Shown here: positions 48,267-55,701 of the stretch, piece by piece
How the letters are laid out: the number at the start of each line of letters is the position of its first letter
Position numbering within the stretch: position 1 is the stretch's first letter
Source of the DNA: CBDAPE01 sp965198325
GTDB taxonomy: Bacteria; Pseudomonadota; Alphaproteobacteria; UBA828; JAPUJA01
Length of the DNA: 64,000 nt
Assembly (NCBI GenBank): GCA_965198325.1
Contig: CBDAPE010000015.1
Coordinates: forward strand, 248,001-312,000
Direction of reading: 5' to 3'
The notes under the pieces: model-generated
The model's input: only the letters and a program-made list of their open reading frames with translations
Database searches by the model: none
What the model was told of the DNA's origin: nothing
Program-made: the position numbers and the translations under genes

Positions 48267-48872
48267 ATGGCAGGAAATATGAAGGCCCGCAAGATCGTCG
48301 ATTACGAGACCCGGCGCACCGCCGCCCGGCTTTCGCCCGACCTGATCGATGAGCGAACCCGTGCCACGCTGCGCCGCTTCCGGCCGGTTCTCGAGGACCA
48401 TTTGAGCGAGATCGTCAGCGACTTTCAGGCCTATGTGGATCGCTACCCCGAGTGCCGCGAAATGTTTGAAAGCGAACAGGGTCGGGCCTGCATCACGCGC
48501 ACCCAAGGGCGCCATTGGCTGGCGCTGTTCGACGGGACCTTCGACGAAAGCTATTTCGGCCAAGCCACCCGTATCGGCCAGGCCCACGAACGGGCCGGGC
48601 TCGAGCCCCGCTGGTACATGGGGGCCTACTGCCACGTCATGAACCAGATTGTACAACTCGCCGTCGAGACCTATCAGGACGAACCGGCTGAGCTCGCCGC
48701 CACGGTGCAGGCGATTACCCGGGTTGTCGAGATCGACATGGACCTCGCGATCGCGGTGTACAACGACAGCAGGAAGACGCGTGAAGCCGCGGCGCTCAAC
48801 GCCCGCGCGACGAACGGCGACGGACCCAGGATCGTCGGCCTCGAGCCGCTCCGCGCAATCCAGACCGACTGA
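48267..48872 (+). CDS. Stand-alone protoglobin (globin-coupled-sensor type) protein
   Basis: 201 residues from ATG 48267, preceded by GGGAGG five bases upstream. It has the sensor-globin fold signature: TRTQGRHWLALFDGTFDESYF and then IGQAHERAGLEPRWYMGAY, in which the histidine of QAHERAGLEP is expected to be the proximal haem ligand. No output domain (GGDEF, methyl-accepting or kinase) follows; the remaining ~30 residues are short and charged. It probably binds O2, CO or NO. It is divergent from yebC, with a 206-bp intergenic region, and convergent with the next gene. Confidence 0.82.
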   Translation: MAGNMKARKIVDYETRRTAARLSPDLIDERTRATLRRFRPVLEDHLSEIVSDFQAYVDRYPECREMFESEQGRACITRTQGRHWLALFDGTFDESYFGQATRIGQAHERAGLEPRWYMGAYCHVMNQIVQLAVETYQDEPAELAATVQAITRVVEIDMDLAIAVYNDSRKTREAAALNARATNGDGPRIVGLEPLRAIQTD

Positions 48873-48894
48873 GACCGCGCGGCCCCGGCCTGTC

Positions 48895-49707
48895 CTAGAC
48901 CGGCCAGGCTGGCGCCAGGCGACCGCCTTCTCGCAGCGGTGCGACGCGGACGGCCAGGCCGGTCGCGTCGTCGCTCTCCACATAGACGCCGCACAAGGTC
49001 GCCTCGCCCAAGGCCGGTCCCAACCGGACCGAGGGAACCTTCCCGGTGAAGCGATCGATCGAATTCTGCTTGATGACGCCGATCACCGAATCGTAATCGC
49101 CGCACATGCCCGCGTCGGTTTGATAGGCGGTTCCGCCGGGAAATATTTGGGCGTCGGCAGTCGGAATGTGGGTGTGGGAGCCGACCGCAAGCGTAACCCG
49201 GCCGTCGACCACATGACCGAGCGCCATCTTCTCGCTCGTCGCCTCGCCGTGAATGTCGAAGACAATGGCGTCGGTGTTGACTCCCAGCCGATGATCCTTG
49301 AGCAGCTCGGCAATACAGTGGAACGGGTCGTCGAGCCGTGGCATGTAGAGGCGCGTCATGACGTGCAGGACGACGACGCGCTTTCCGTTGGCGGTCGTGT
49401 AGACGCCGACCCCCTTCCCGGGCGTATCGGGCGAATAGTTGTGGGGCCGCAAGAGACGCTTGTCGGACGGTATATAGGCGAGGATTTCACGCTGATCCCA
49501 GACGTGGTTGCCGGTTGTCAACACGTCGACCCCGGCGGCGTAGAATTGAGCACAGATTTTCGCCGTGATGCCGTAGCCGCCGGCCGCGTTCTCGCCGTTT
49601 GCGATCACGAAATCGACGGCGAGTTCGGCACGTAACGTCGGCAGCCGCGCGCACAGGGCCTCCCGCCCCGATCGTCCGTAGACGTCGCCGAAATAGAGCA
49701 ACTTCAT
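48895..49707 (-). CDS. YmdB-family metallophosphoesterase (TIGR00282)
   Basis: 270 residues. Binuclear metallophosphoesterase with KLLYFGDVYGRSGREAL, VIANGENAAGGYGIT, TTGNHVWDQREI, FDIHGEATSEKMALG and VGSHTHIPTADAQI, all metal or catalytic motifs of the YmdB family. Bacillus YmdB hydrolyses cyclic mono-phosphodiesters such as 2',3'-cAMP and affects biofilm decisions; the role in alphaproteobacteria is less known. ATG 49707 overlaps the stop of the 5-FCL gene by four bases (ATGA), so the genes are translationally coupled. Confidence 0.9.
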   Translation of the reverse strand: MKLLYFGDVYGRSGREALCARLPTLRAELAVDFVIANGENAAGGYGITAKICAQFYAAGVDVLTTGNHVWDQREILAYIPSDKRLLRPHNYSPDTPGKGVGVYTTANGKRVVVLHVMTRLYMPRLDDPFHCIAELLKDHRLGVNTDAIVFDIHGEATSEKMALGHVVDGRVTLAVGSHTHIPTADAQIFPGGTAYQTDAGMCGDYDSVIGVIKQNSIDRFTGKVPSVRLGPALGEATLCGVYVESDDATGLAVRVAPLREGGRLAPAWPV

Positions 49708-50297
49708 GGCGTCTTCACCTCGATCGCCTCGGCTTCGGTCACGATTCGGTCGAGTGGCGCGTCCGTCTCGTCGTGGGGCACCGCCGCAACCTCTTGCCCG
49801 GAATAGGCCAGCCCGATCGCGCAAATCGTGCCGCCGGCTCTCAACCGGGCCAGCGTGCGGTCATAGTAGCCGCCGCCATAGCCCAGCCGGTAGCCTGCCC
49901 GATCGAATGCCAGCAGAGGGACTAAGAGCAGGCTGGGCGCAACCAGGCGCGCCTCGACCGCCGGGACCGGAATACCGTGCGCGCCGGGCTCCAACGGCTC
50001 GCCCGGCGACCAGCGGCGAAAGCTCAGCGGCCGGCCGGGCCCGGTAACGACCGGCAGGGCGCAGAGACAGCCCCCGCTGTTCAGGCGTTCGAGAAGCGGC
50101 CGGCAATCGATCTCGTCCCGTGACGGCCAATAGCCTGAAACCACCGTGCCCGGCCCGGGCATCCCGGCCGCGAACAGATTGTCCGTCAGCCGCATTGCCG
50201 CGTCGGCGGCGGCGTCCCGCGCAAGGCCCGCGCGTCCGTCGCGCACCGTTTTGCGAAGCGCCGCCTTGGCGGCACGGATCGTCGACCTGTCCGTCAT
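49704..50297 (-). CDS. 5-formyltetrahydrofolate cyclo-ligase
   Basis: 197 residues. Converts 5-formyl-THF to 5,10-methenyl-THF using ATP. Conserved parts: IRAAKAALRKTVRDGRAGL at the N-terminus, VSGYWPSRDEIDCRPLLERL, VPLLAFDRAGYRLGYGGGYYDRTLARL. ATG 50297 is used. It sits directly downstream of the probable 6S RNA and zapA, the conserved ssrS-fau arrangement known from many proteobacteria. Confidence 0.92.
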   Translation of the reverse strand: MTDRSTIRAAKAALRKTVRDGRAGLARDAAADAAMRLTDNLFAAGMPGPGTVVSGYWPSRDEIDCRPLLERLNSGGCLCALPVVTGPGRPLSFRRWSPGEPLEPGAHGIPVPAVEARLVAPSLLLVPLLAFDRAGYRLGYGGGYYDRTLARLRAGGTICAIGLAYSGQEVAAVPHDETDAPLDRIVTEAEAIEVKTP

Positions 50298-50319
50298 GAC
50301 ATGGGGTGGGCGGCACCAC

Positions 50320-50474
50320 GCCAACCGTCGGTGTTCGGTTCCTCTGCGGCCTGCTTACGCAGGTGGGCGCCATATACCGGGGGCACACCCCCGGCAGGGA
50401 CAGCTCCCTCTAGAGGATTATTGGCTCCAGGGAACAAGCCACCTGACGCGTCGGGCAGACACCGCCCGCTTACG
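50320..50474 (-). ncRNA. ssrS: 6S RNA (SsrS)
   Basis: The ~180-bp gap between zapA and the 5-FCL gene has no reading frame but has the expected 6S location. On the minus strand CGGTGT (50459-50464) pairs with ACACCG (50329-50334) to close a long rod. Inside are GGCTTGTTCCCTGGAGCC, GGGAGCTGTCCC, a perfect CCGGGGGT/GCCCCCGG hairpin and CCTGCGTAAGCAGG, giving two arms flanking an open centre. 6S RNA binds the sigma-70 holoenzyme as a promoter mimic. The ends are estimated, and the fold has not been computed. Confidence 0.72.
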
Positions 50475-50477
50475 AAT

Positions 50478-50831
50478 CTAGTCAGACTCCAGCCGGACGG
50501 CAATAGCCTCGATGCGCGCCGCGAGATGATCGACCGCGGGCGCGAGGTCGGCATCGAGATCGGCGAGGGCGGTTTGCTTGGCTTCGTCCTTGGCGGCCGC
50601 GGCCTCCGCCTGGACGCGTTCGATCTCCGTGAAGGCATCCGACAGCTCGTCCGCAACCAGCAGGCTCACCATGATGAGCAGCTGAGCCGAGCCGACCTGG
50701 CCGACTTCGGTGGCGAGATCCGTCGCGCGCCGGTCGACATAGGCCGCGAGCCGGGTGACGTGCTCTTCCTGCCCGTCCTCGCAGGCGATGGGGTATTCGC
50801 GTCCGTTGATCTTGACCGCGACCTCCGCCAT
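50478..50831 (-). CDS. zapA: Cell division protein ZapA
   Basis: 117 residues from ATG 50831. Family start MAEVAVKINGREYPIACEDGQEEHV and RLAAYVDRRATDLATEVGQVG, then a long C-terminal coiled coil (~55-117). ZapA bundles FtsZ filaments at midcell. It starts 1 bp after the stop of the DUF4164 gene and is followed by 6S RNA. Confidence 0.93.
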   Translation of the reverse strand: MAEVAVKINGREYPIACEDGQEEHVTRLAAYVDRRATDLATEVGQVGSAQLLIMVSLLVADELSDAFTEIERVQAEAAAAKDEAKQTALADLDADLAPAVDHLAARIEAIAVRLESD

Positions 50832-50832
50832 C

Positions 50833-51144
50833 TCAGCCCCCGAGGACCTGCTTGACTTGGCCCAGCGCGGCATCGAGGCGACCGGCAACCGCTTCGTTGA
50901 CGACCTGGGTCGCGGCGTAGTTTTCCTGGGCATCGCGCAGCGCCGCCGAGAGCTTTTCGTGATCGGCCCGCAAGCTCTCGAGGCTGCTGCGCAGCGCGTC
51001 GCGCTCCGACTCGAGCTTCGCGATTGCCTCGCGCTGCACCGCCGAATCATCTCCTTCGGCCTTGATCAGGCTCTTGGTTATTGCCCCGTCGAGACGGTCA
51101 ACCGCAATTTCGAGCCTTGTACGAGCTTCTTCAAGCGTCGCCAT
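50833..51144 (-). CDS. DUF4164 family coiled-coil protein
   Basis: 103 residues, almost entirely predicted coiled coil (TRLEIAVDRLDGAITKSLIK, AIAKLESERDALRSSLESL, ALGQVKQVLGG). It occurs directly before zapA in many alphaproteobacteria; by position and shape it may be a divisome partner, but no function has been shown. It is divergent from tkt with a 260-bp intergenic region in which I see no further gene. Confidence 0.85.
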   Translation of the reverse strand: MATLEEARTRLEIAVDRLDGAITKSLIKAEGDDSAVQREAIAKLESERDALRSSLESLRADHEKLSAALRDAQENYAATQVVNEAVAGRLDAALGQVKQVLGG

Positions 51145-51404
51145 AGTTTAACTTTTTCAAACCCTTGAGGCGCGTTCCCCAACTCGCCTCTTACCTTTAG
51201 ATCAATAGCCCCCTAATGTCCCAACGTCAACCGCCAGAGCGTCGTGCGAACCCGTCCGCCCGGCTCCAACAGAGCCGGTTGACGGGACCTTGATTGACCG
51301 TCATCTTGCCCGAGCGCAACGCCGCTCTTCGGGCGTCGCGCTGCGCGACCTGACCGCTCAGGCGCCGATTGCTTGGACCAGAAGACAGGGCGCCGCATCC
51401 GGCG

Positions 51405-53411
51405 ATGAGTTCTCCCGACCTCACTCCGACCGTTTCCGCCGTCAGCCATGCGGACATGGCCAACGCGATTCGCGCGCTCGCCATGGACGCGGTGGAAAAG
51501 GCCAACTCCGGCCATCCCGGCCTGCCGATGGGCGCGGCGGATGTTGCCACGGTGCTGTTTCGCGAGGGCCTAAAATTCGACGCCGCGGCGCCCGGCTGGC
51601 CGGATCGCGACCGCTTCGTGCTCTCGGCGGGACACGGCTCCATGCTGCTCTATGCCCTGCTCTTTCTCACCGGCTCGTCCGCCGTTACGCTCGACGAGCT
51701 GAAGAATTTCCGCCAGCTCGGAAGCCGCACTGCCGGCCATCCCGAATACGGCCTGGCACCCGGGATCGAGACGACGACCGGGCCGCTCGGCCAAGGCCTG
51801 GGCAACGCGGTCGGCATGGCACTCGCTGAACGGGCGCTGGCGGCACGGTTCGGATCCGATCTGGTTGATCACCACACCTATGCGCTTGCCGGCGACGGCT
51901 GCCTCATGGAAGGCATCAGCCAGGAGGCGATCTCGCTCGCGGGTCATCTGCGGCTGCACAAGCTGATCGTGCTTTACGACGACAACCACATCTCGATAGA
52001 CGGCGACACGGCCCTCGCCTTCTCCGACGACGCGCCCGCCCGGTTTTCGGCAGCCGGCTGGACCACGGCGCGCGTCGACGGCCACGATCCGGACGCCATC
52101 GCAGCAGCGCTCGAGGCCGCACGCGCGAGCGACCGGCCGTCCCTCATCGCCTGCCGGACGATCATCGGCTTTGGCGCGCCGACCAAGGCGGGCACCGCCG
52201 CGTCCCATGGCGCGGCGCTCGGGTCCGGCGAAGTTGCGGGCGCCCGCGATGCCTTGGGCTGGCCGCATCCGCCCTTCGAGGTGCCCGAACCGATCGCCGC
52301 CGCCTGGCGGGCGGTCGGGCGACGCGGCGGGACGGCGCGGGCCGCATGGCAGGCCCGCTTCGACGCCCTGCCCGCAGACCGGCGCACCGCGTTCGAGCGG
52401 GCCGTGGCAGGCGGGTTGCCTGCGGATCTCGATGCGGTGCTGGACGCCCATAAACAGGATCTCGCCCAAGCGTCCCCGGCACTCGCCACCCGAGTTGCTT
52501 CGCAGAACACCCTTGCCGTATTGACCGCGACGGTGCCCGAGATGATCGGGGGTTCCGCGGACCTGACTGGCTCGAACGGGACCCGCCCCAAAGGTCTCGC
52601 GGTGCTCGATGCGGATAATTACGCCGGGCGCTACATCCATTACGGCGTGCGCGAGCACGCCATGGCCGCCGTGATGTCCGGCCTGGCGTTGCATGGCGGG
52701 GTGATCCCCTATGGCGGAAGCTTTCTCGTCTTCACGGACTACTGCCGCCCCGCAATCCGGCTCGCCGCCCTGATGAGGCAGCGGGTGATCTACGTCATGA
52801 CCCATGATTCGATCGGTTTGGGCGAAGACGGTCCGACCCACCAGCCGGTGGAACATCTGGCGGCCTTGCGCGCGGTGCCGAATCTCAAACTGTTCCGCCC
52901 TGCGGACGCGATCGAGACGGCGGAGTGCTGGCAGCTCGCGCTCGAATCGGGCGACGGACCCTCGGTCCTGGCGCTTACCCGCCAGAAGACCGGCCCGGCT
53001 CGGCTCGAGCATAGCGCCGACAATCTCTGCGCCCGGGGCGCTTACGAGCTCCGCCCTGCGAGTGGGACGGCGAAGGTCAGCCTGCTCGCAACCGGCTCGG
53101 AGGTCGATATCGCGCTTGCGGCAGGGCAGAGGCTCGAAGCCGAAGGCATCGGCGCCCGTGTCGTCTCCATGCCGTGTTGGGAGCTGTTCGAAAACCAGGA
53201 CGCGGCTTATCGCGGCGAGGCGCTGGGCCCCGGCACGGTGCGCGTCGCCATCGAGGCGGCGGCAGCCTTCGGCTGGGACCGTTATCTGGGTCCCGACGGC
53301 GCGATGATCGGCATGCAGGGCTTCGGCGCGTCGGCCCCGGGTGGCGATCTCTATGGCCATTTCGGAATTACCACCGAAGCTGCGGTCGCCGCGGCCAAGG
53401 CACGGCTCTAG
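51405..53411 (+). CDS. tkt: Transketolase
   Basis: 668 residues from ATG 51405. Thiamine-diphosphate enzyme transferring two-carbon units in the pentose phosphate/Calvin pathway. Signatures: RALAMDAVEKANSGHPGLPMGAAD, GPLGQGLGNAVGMALAE, GDGCLMEGISQEAISLAGHL (ThDP motif), YDDNHISIDG, GSADLTGSNGT, and RYIHYGVREHAMAAVMSGLALHGG plus the C-terminal GFGASAPGGDLYGHFGIT. It lies upstream of gap-pgk-fba, separated from them by a 2.3-kb accessory block. Confidence 0.96.
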   Translation: MSSPDLTPTVSAVSHADMANAIRALAMDAVEKANSGHPGLPMGAADVATVLFREGLKFDAAAPGWPDRDRFVLSAGHGSMLLYALLFLTGSSAVTLDELKNFRQLGSRTAGHPEYGLAPGIETTTGPLGQGLGNAVGMALAERALAARFGSDLVDHHTYALAGDGCLMEGISQEAISLAGHLRLHKLIVLYDDNHISIDGDTALAFSDDAPARFSAAGWTTARVDGHDPDAIAAALEAARASDRPSLIACRTIIGFGAPTKAGTAASHGAALGSGEVAGARDALGWPHPPFEVPEPIAAAWRAVGRRGGTARAAWQARFDALPADRRTAFERAVAGGLPADLDAVLDAHKQDLAQASPALATRVASQNTLAVLTATVPEMIGGSADLTGSNGTRPKGLAVLDADNYAGRYIHYGVREHAMAAVMSGLALHGGVIPYGGSFLVFTDYCRPAIRLAALMRQRVIYVMTHDSIGLGEDGPTHQPVEHLAALRAVPNLKLFRPADAIETAECWQLALESGDGPSVLALTRQKTGPARLEHSADNLCARGAYELRPASGTAKVSLLATGSEVDIALAAGQRLEAEGIGARVVSMPCWELFENQDAAYRGEALGPGTVRVAIEAAAAFGWDRYLGPDGAMIGMQGFGASAPGGDLYGHFGITTEAAVAAAKARL

Positions 53412-53611
53412 AGGCGATTCCCACCCCGCTCCAAACGGCACGCCCGGTCGATCACCGTTTCTTGATCAAAGGTGATTCCACCTGGTTGCCGATCCGTCGG
53501 ACAATCTTCATCGGGTCGCCCCAAGGTGGATCGCATCGATCGTCGGCGGGCCGACCCCGCCAAGCCGGGCGGCGATGATGTTCGGCACATCAGCAGCAGG
53601 GAAGGAACACC

Positions 53612-53872
53612 ATGAAGATCAGAGCAAAAGCGACCGGATGGACGGTCGTCGCCGCTGCGGCGGCTCTGTTCGTCGCGGGCTGTACGGCCCCCGGTGGATC
53701 CGGCGGCGGCGAGGTGGCGGAAGTTCAGTGCCACGGCGTCAACGCCTGTGCCGGCCACGGTGCCTGCGCTGGGGCGAATAACAGCTGCGCCGGCCAAAAC
53801 TCTTGCAAGGGCCAGGACTGGGTTTCCATGCCCGCGGGCTCCTGCGAGGCAATGGGCGGCACGATCGGCTGA
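53612..53872 (+). CDS. Bufferin-like (BufA2-type) cysteine peptide, lipoprotein form
   Basis: 86 residues. The N-terminal signal ends in a lipobox (LFVAGC), so this copy is probably membrane-anchored. The mature part has six regularly spaced cysteines in the pattern CxGxNxC...C...CxGQNxCxG...C: VQCHGVNACAGHGAC, NNSCAGQNSCKGQDWVSM, then GSCEAMGG. This closely resembles BufA2 bufferins, substrates of MNIO (DUF692) enzymes that alter cysteines to make copper-binding heterocycles. No MNIO or DUF2063 partner is nearby. AGGAA precedes the ATG. An inverted repeat (ATCACC...GGTGAT) lies ~130 bp upstream at 53454-53478. Confidence 0.7.
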   Translation: MKIRAKATGWTVVAAAAALFVAGCTAPGGSGGGEVAEVQCHGVNACAGHGACAGANNSCAGQNSCKGQDWVSMPAGSCEAMGGTIG

Positions 53873-53914
53873 TTGGCCGTCATTCATTAAATCATCAACC
53901 GAAAGGACAAGATC

Positions 53915-54175
53915 ATGAGTGCAATTCGGAAAACCGCTGGTTTCGCAACTGCCGCAGCGGCGGCCGCCCTGTTTACCGCCGGCATCGCTGCGATCCCGTC
54001 GACCAGCTACGCGGGAGAGAACGTCAAATGTTATGGCGTCAACGCGTGTCAGGGCACCGGCTCCTGCGCCACGGCCGGCAACAAGTGCTCCGGTCAGAAC
54101 TCCTGCGCCGGGCACGGCTATGTTGAGATGTCCGCCGAGGCCTGCGAAGCGGTCGGCGGCCGGACAAGCGAATAA
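53915..54175 (+). CDS. Bufferin-like (BufA2-type) cysteine peptide, secreted form
   Basis: 86 residues, tandem paralogue of the preceding gene (about the same length, same six-cysteine pattern: VKCYGVNACQGTGSC, GNKCSGQNSCAGHGYVEM, EACEAVGG). It has a Sec signal with a cleavage site near TSYAGE rather than a lipobox, so it is likely free in the periplasm. Good ribosome site (GAAAGGA). Transcribed with the first copy (42-bp gap) and followed by a terminator hairpin at 54197-54231. No BufB/BufC genes follow. Function as a metal-binding peptide is inferred. Confidence 0.7.
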   Translation: MSAIRKTAGFATAAAAAALFTAGIAAIPSTSYAGENVKCYGVNACQGTGSCATAGNKCSGQNSCAGHGYVEMSAEACEAVGGRTSE

Positions 54176-54196
54176 GTCTGCGTTCTCTCGACGCTC

Positions 54197-54231
54197 GGGC
54201 GCGCCGTCCGTCCCCCCCTTGGACGGCCGCC
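54197..54231. terminator. Terminator after the bufferin-like genes
   Basis: GGGCG-C-GCCGTCC pairs with GGACGGC-CGCCC, a 12-bp stem with one bulge around a ten-base loop rich in C, followed by a T-rich stretch (TCTCCTTTCTCGCTCTGTGTC). Lies between convergent gene ends. Confidence 0.65.
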
Positions 54232-54275
54232 CGGCGTCTCCTTTCTCGCTCTGTGTCTGAACGTCAGGCCGCGCC

Positions 54276-55259
54276 CTAGCCGGCCGCCACCTTCAGATAG
54301 TGCAGGGAGAATTGCTCCTCGGAATCGGTCCAGACGGCCGCGGAAACGAAGTCCGACGCGCCGGCCATGGTCCGGAATTCATCGACCGTGTATTTGTAGG
54401 AATTCTCGGTGTGGATCGTCTCGCCCGCAGCAAAGTCGAACGCCTGGCCAGCGACCGTCACGCGCTGTGCCGCCAGGCTTTTGAGATGCATCTCGATCCG
54501 TCCGTGCGTCCCGTCGTAGCGCGCGACATGGACGAAGGCGTCGAGCGTGAAATCGGCGTCGAGCTCGCGGTTGATACGCGTCAGCAAATTTTTGTTGAAG
54601 GCTGCGGTCACGCCCTTCGCATCGTCGTAGGCGGCCTCGAGAACAGCTTTGTCCTTCTTCAGATCGACACCGATGACCATGGTTGCATTCGGCCCGAGGA
54701 CAGCCGCGGCATTGCGCAGAAACCGCTGGGCCTGTACCGGGGTCAGGTTTCCGATCGTCGAGCCGAAAAACAGCCCGACCCGCCGGCCGCCTGTATCGCG
54801 ATCGAGCGGCGGCAGTTCAAGCGGCTCGGTGTAATCGGCACAGATGGCCACCACCGAGAGCGTCGGGTGATGTTCGGCCAGATCCCCCGCCGCCTCGATC
54901 AGATGGTCGCGCGAAATATCGATCGACACGTATCCTGCGGGCCTTTCGAGCCCGTCGAGCAGGGCGCGGATCTTGCGGTTTGCGCCGCTGCCGAATTCCA
55001 CCAGGGTCGCGTGGGCGCCGCTGCGCGCCGCGATCTCCCCGCCCCGGGCATCGAGAATTTCAAGCTCGGCCCGGGTTGGATAATACTCGTCGAGCTCGCA
55101 GATTTCGAGGAACAGGGCCGAGCCAAACTCGTCGTAAAAATATTTCGGCGAGATCTCCTTGCGCGGCCGGGCGAGGCCTTCGAGCACGTCGGCCCGAAAG
55201 TCCGATGCGCCGGGCTTCAGATCGTGAAACGCAATCGCCGGCGAACCCAGCGCCATCAC
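54276..55259 (-). CDS. egtD: L-histidine N-alpha-methyltransferase (EgtD)
   Basis: 327 residues. SAM-dependent enzyme that trimethylates histidine to hercynine, the first committed step of ergothioneine synthesis. Features: EISPKYFYDEFGSALFLEICELDEYYPTR at the N-terminus, the SAM motif VEFGSGANRKIRALL, YVSIDISRDHL, GLFFGSTIGNL and the C-terminal HTENSYKYTVDEFRTMAGAS. ATG 55259 overlaps the stop of the upstream egtB remnant by four bases, as in complete egtBD operons. Since EgtB is reduced to its C-terminus here, hercynine may be the end product unless egtB exists elsewhere. Confidence 0.93.
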   Translation of the reverse strand: MMALGSPAIAFHDLKPGASDFRADVLEGLARPRKEISPKYFYDEFGSALFLEICELDEYYPTRAELEILDARGGEIAARSGAHATLVEFGSGANRKIRALLDGLERPAGYVSIDISRDHLIEAAGDLAEHHPTLSVVAICADYTEPLELPPLDRDTGGRRVGLFFGSTIGNLTPVQAQRFLRNAAAVLGPNATMVIGVDLKKDKAVLEAAYDDAKGVTAAFNKNLLTRINRELDADFTLDAFVHVARYDGTHGRIEMHLKSLAAQRVTVAGQAFDFAAGETIHTENSYKYTVDEFRTMAGASDFVSAAVWTDSEEQFSLHYLKVAAG

Positions 55260-55507
55260 GGGCGCTCCGCCAACCGGGCGCCCGTGAATTGCCAGCGCTG
55301 ATCGCGGTAGAAAAAGGCGCGGTCGATCGCCCGGACGTGGCCCCGCGCGAGCGCACCGGAGTTGCCATTCAGGATCATCTGGTTGCTCATGAACTTGCCG
55401 TTATATTCGCCGACGGCTGCGCTTTCGGGCTCGAACCCGACGGCCGTACGGGTTCGGCCCGAAACCCACGGAACTCCGCTCGCGCTCCCGTCGGGCGTCG
55501 TGGACAA
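55256..55507 (-). pseudogene. egtB: egtB remnant, C-terminal end of the FGE-sulfatase domain only
   Basis: 83 residues. From about residue 24 (FEPESAAVGEYNGKFMSNQM through ARGHVRAIDRAFFYRDQRWQF) the sequence matches the last ~60 residues of EgtB, the iron enzyme that joins hercynine to a thiol donor. The DinB-like N-terminal domain with the iron ligands and most of the FGE domain are missing. The first ~20 residues are unrelated. There is a usable TTG start (55507) with GGGAG eight bases upstream, so it may be translated. It overlaps the egtD start by four bases (ATGA). Confidence 0.7.
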
Positions 55508-55701
55508 GACGAAGTCTCCCTGTAATCACGTTCTCCTGGACCATGGTAACGACCCGGTTAGGGAATGTGTACCCCGGACCCCGGAATTTCAGCCTGGAAG
55601 CCCGAGAGAAGCCCGATTGCGATTGACCGGCGCCGGCCCAGCAGCTACCAACGGCGGGGGAATCCCGCGTTATAAATTTGCAGCGCGAAAGGGGTAGATC
55701 G

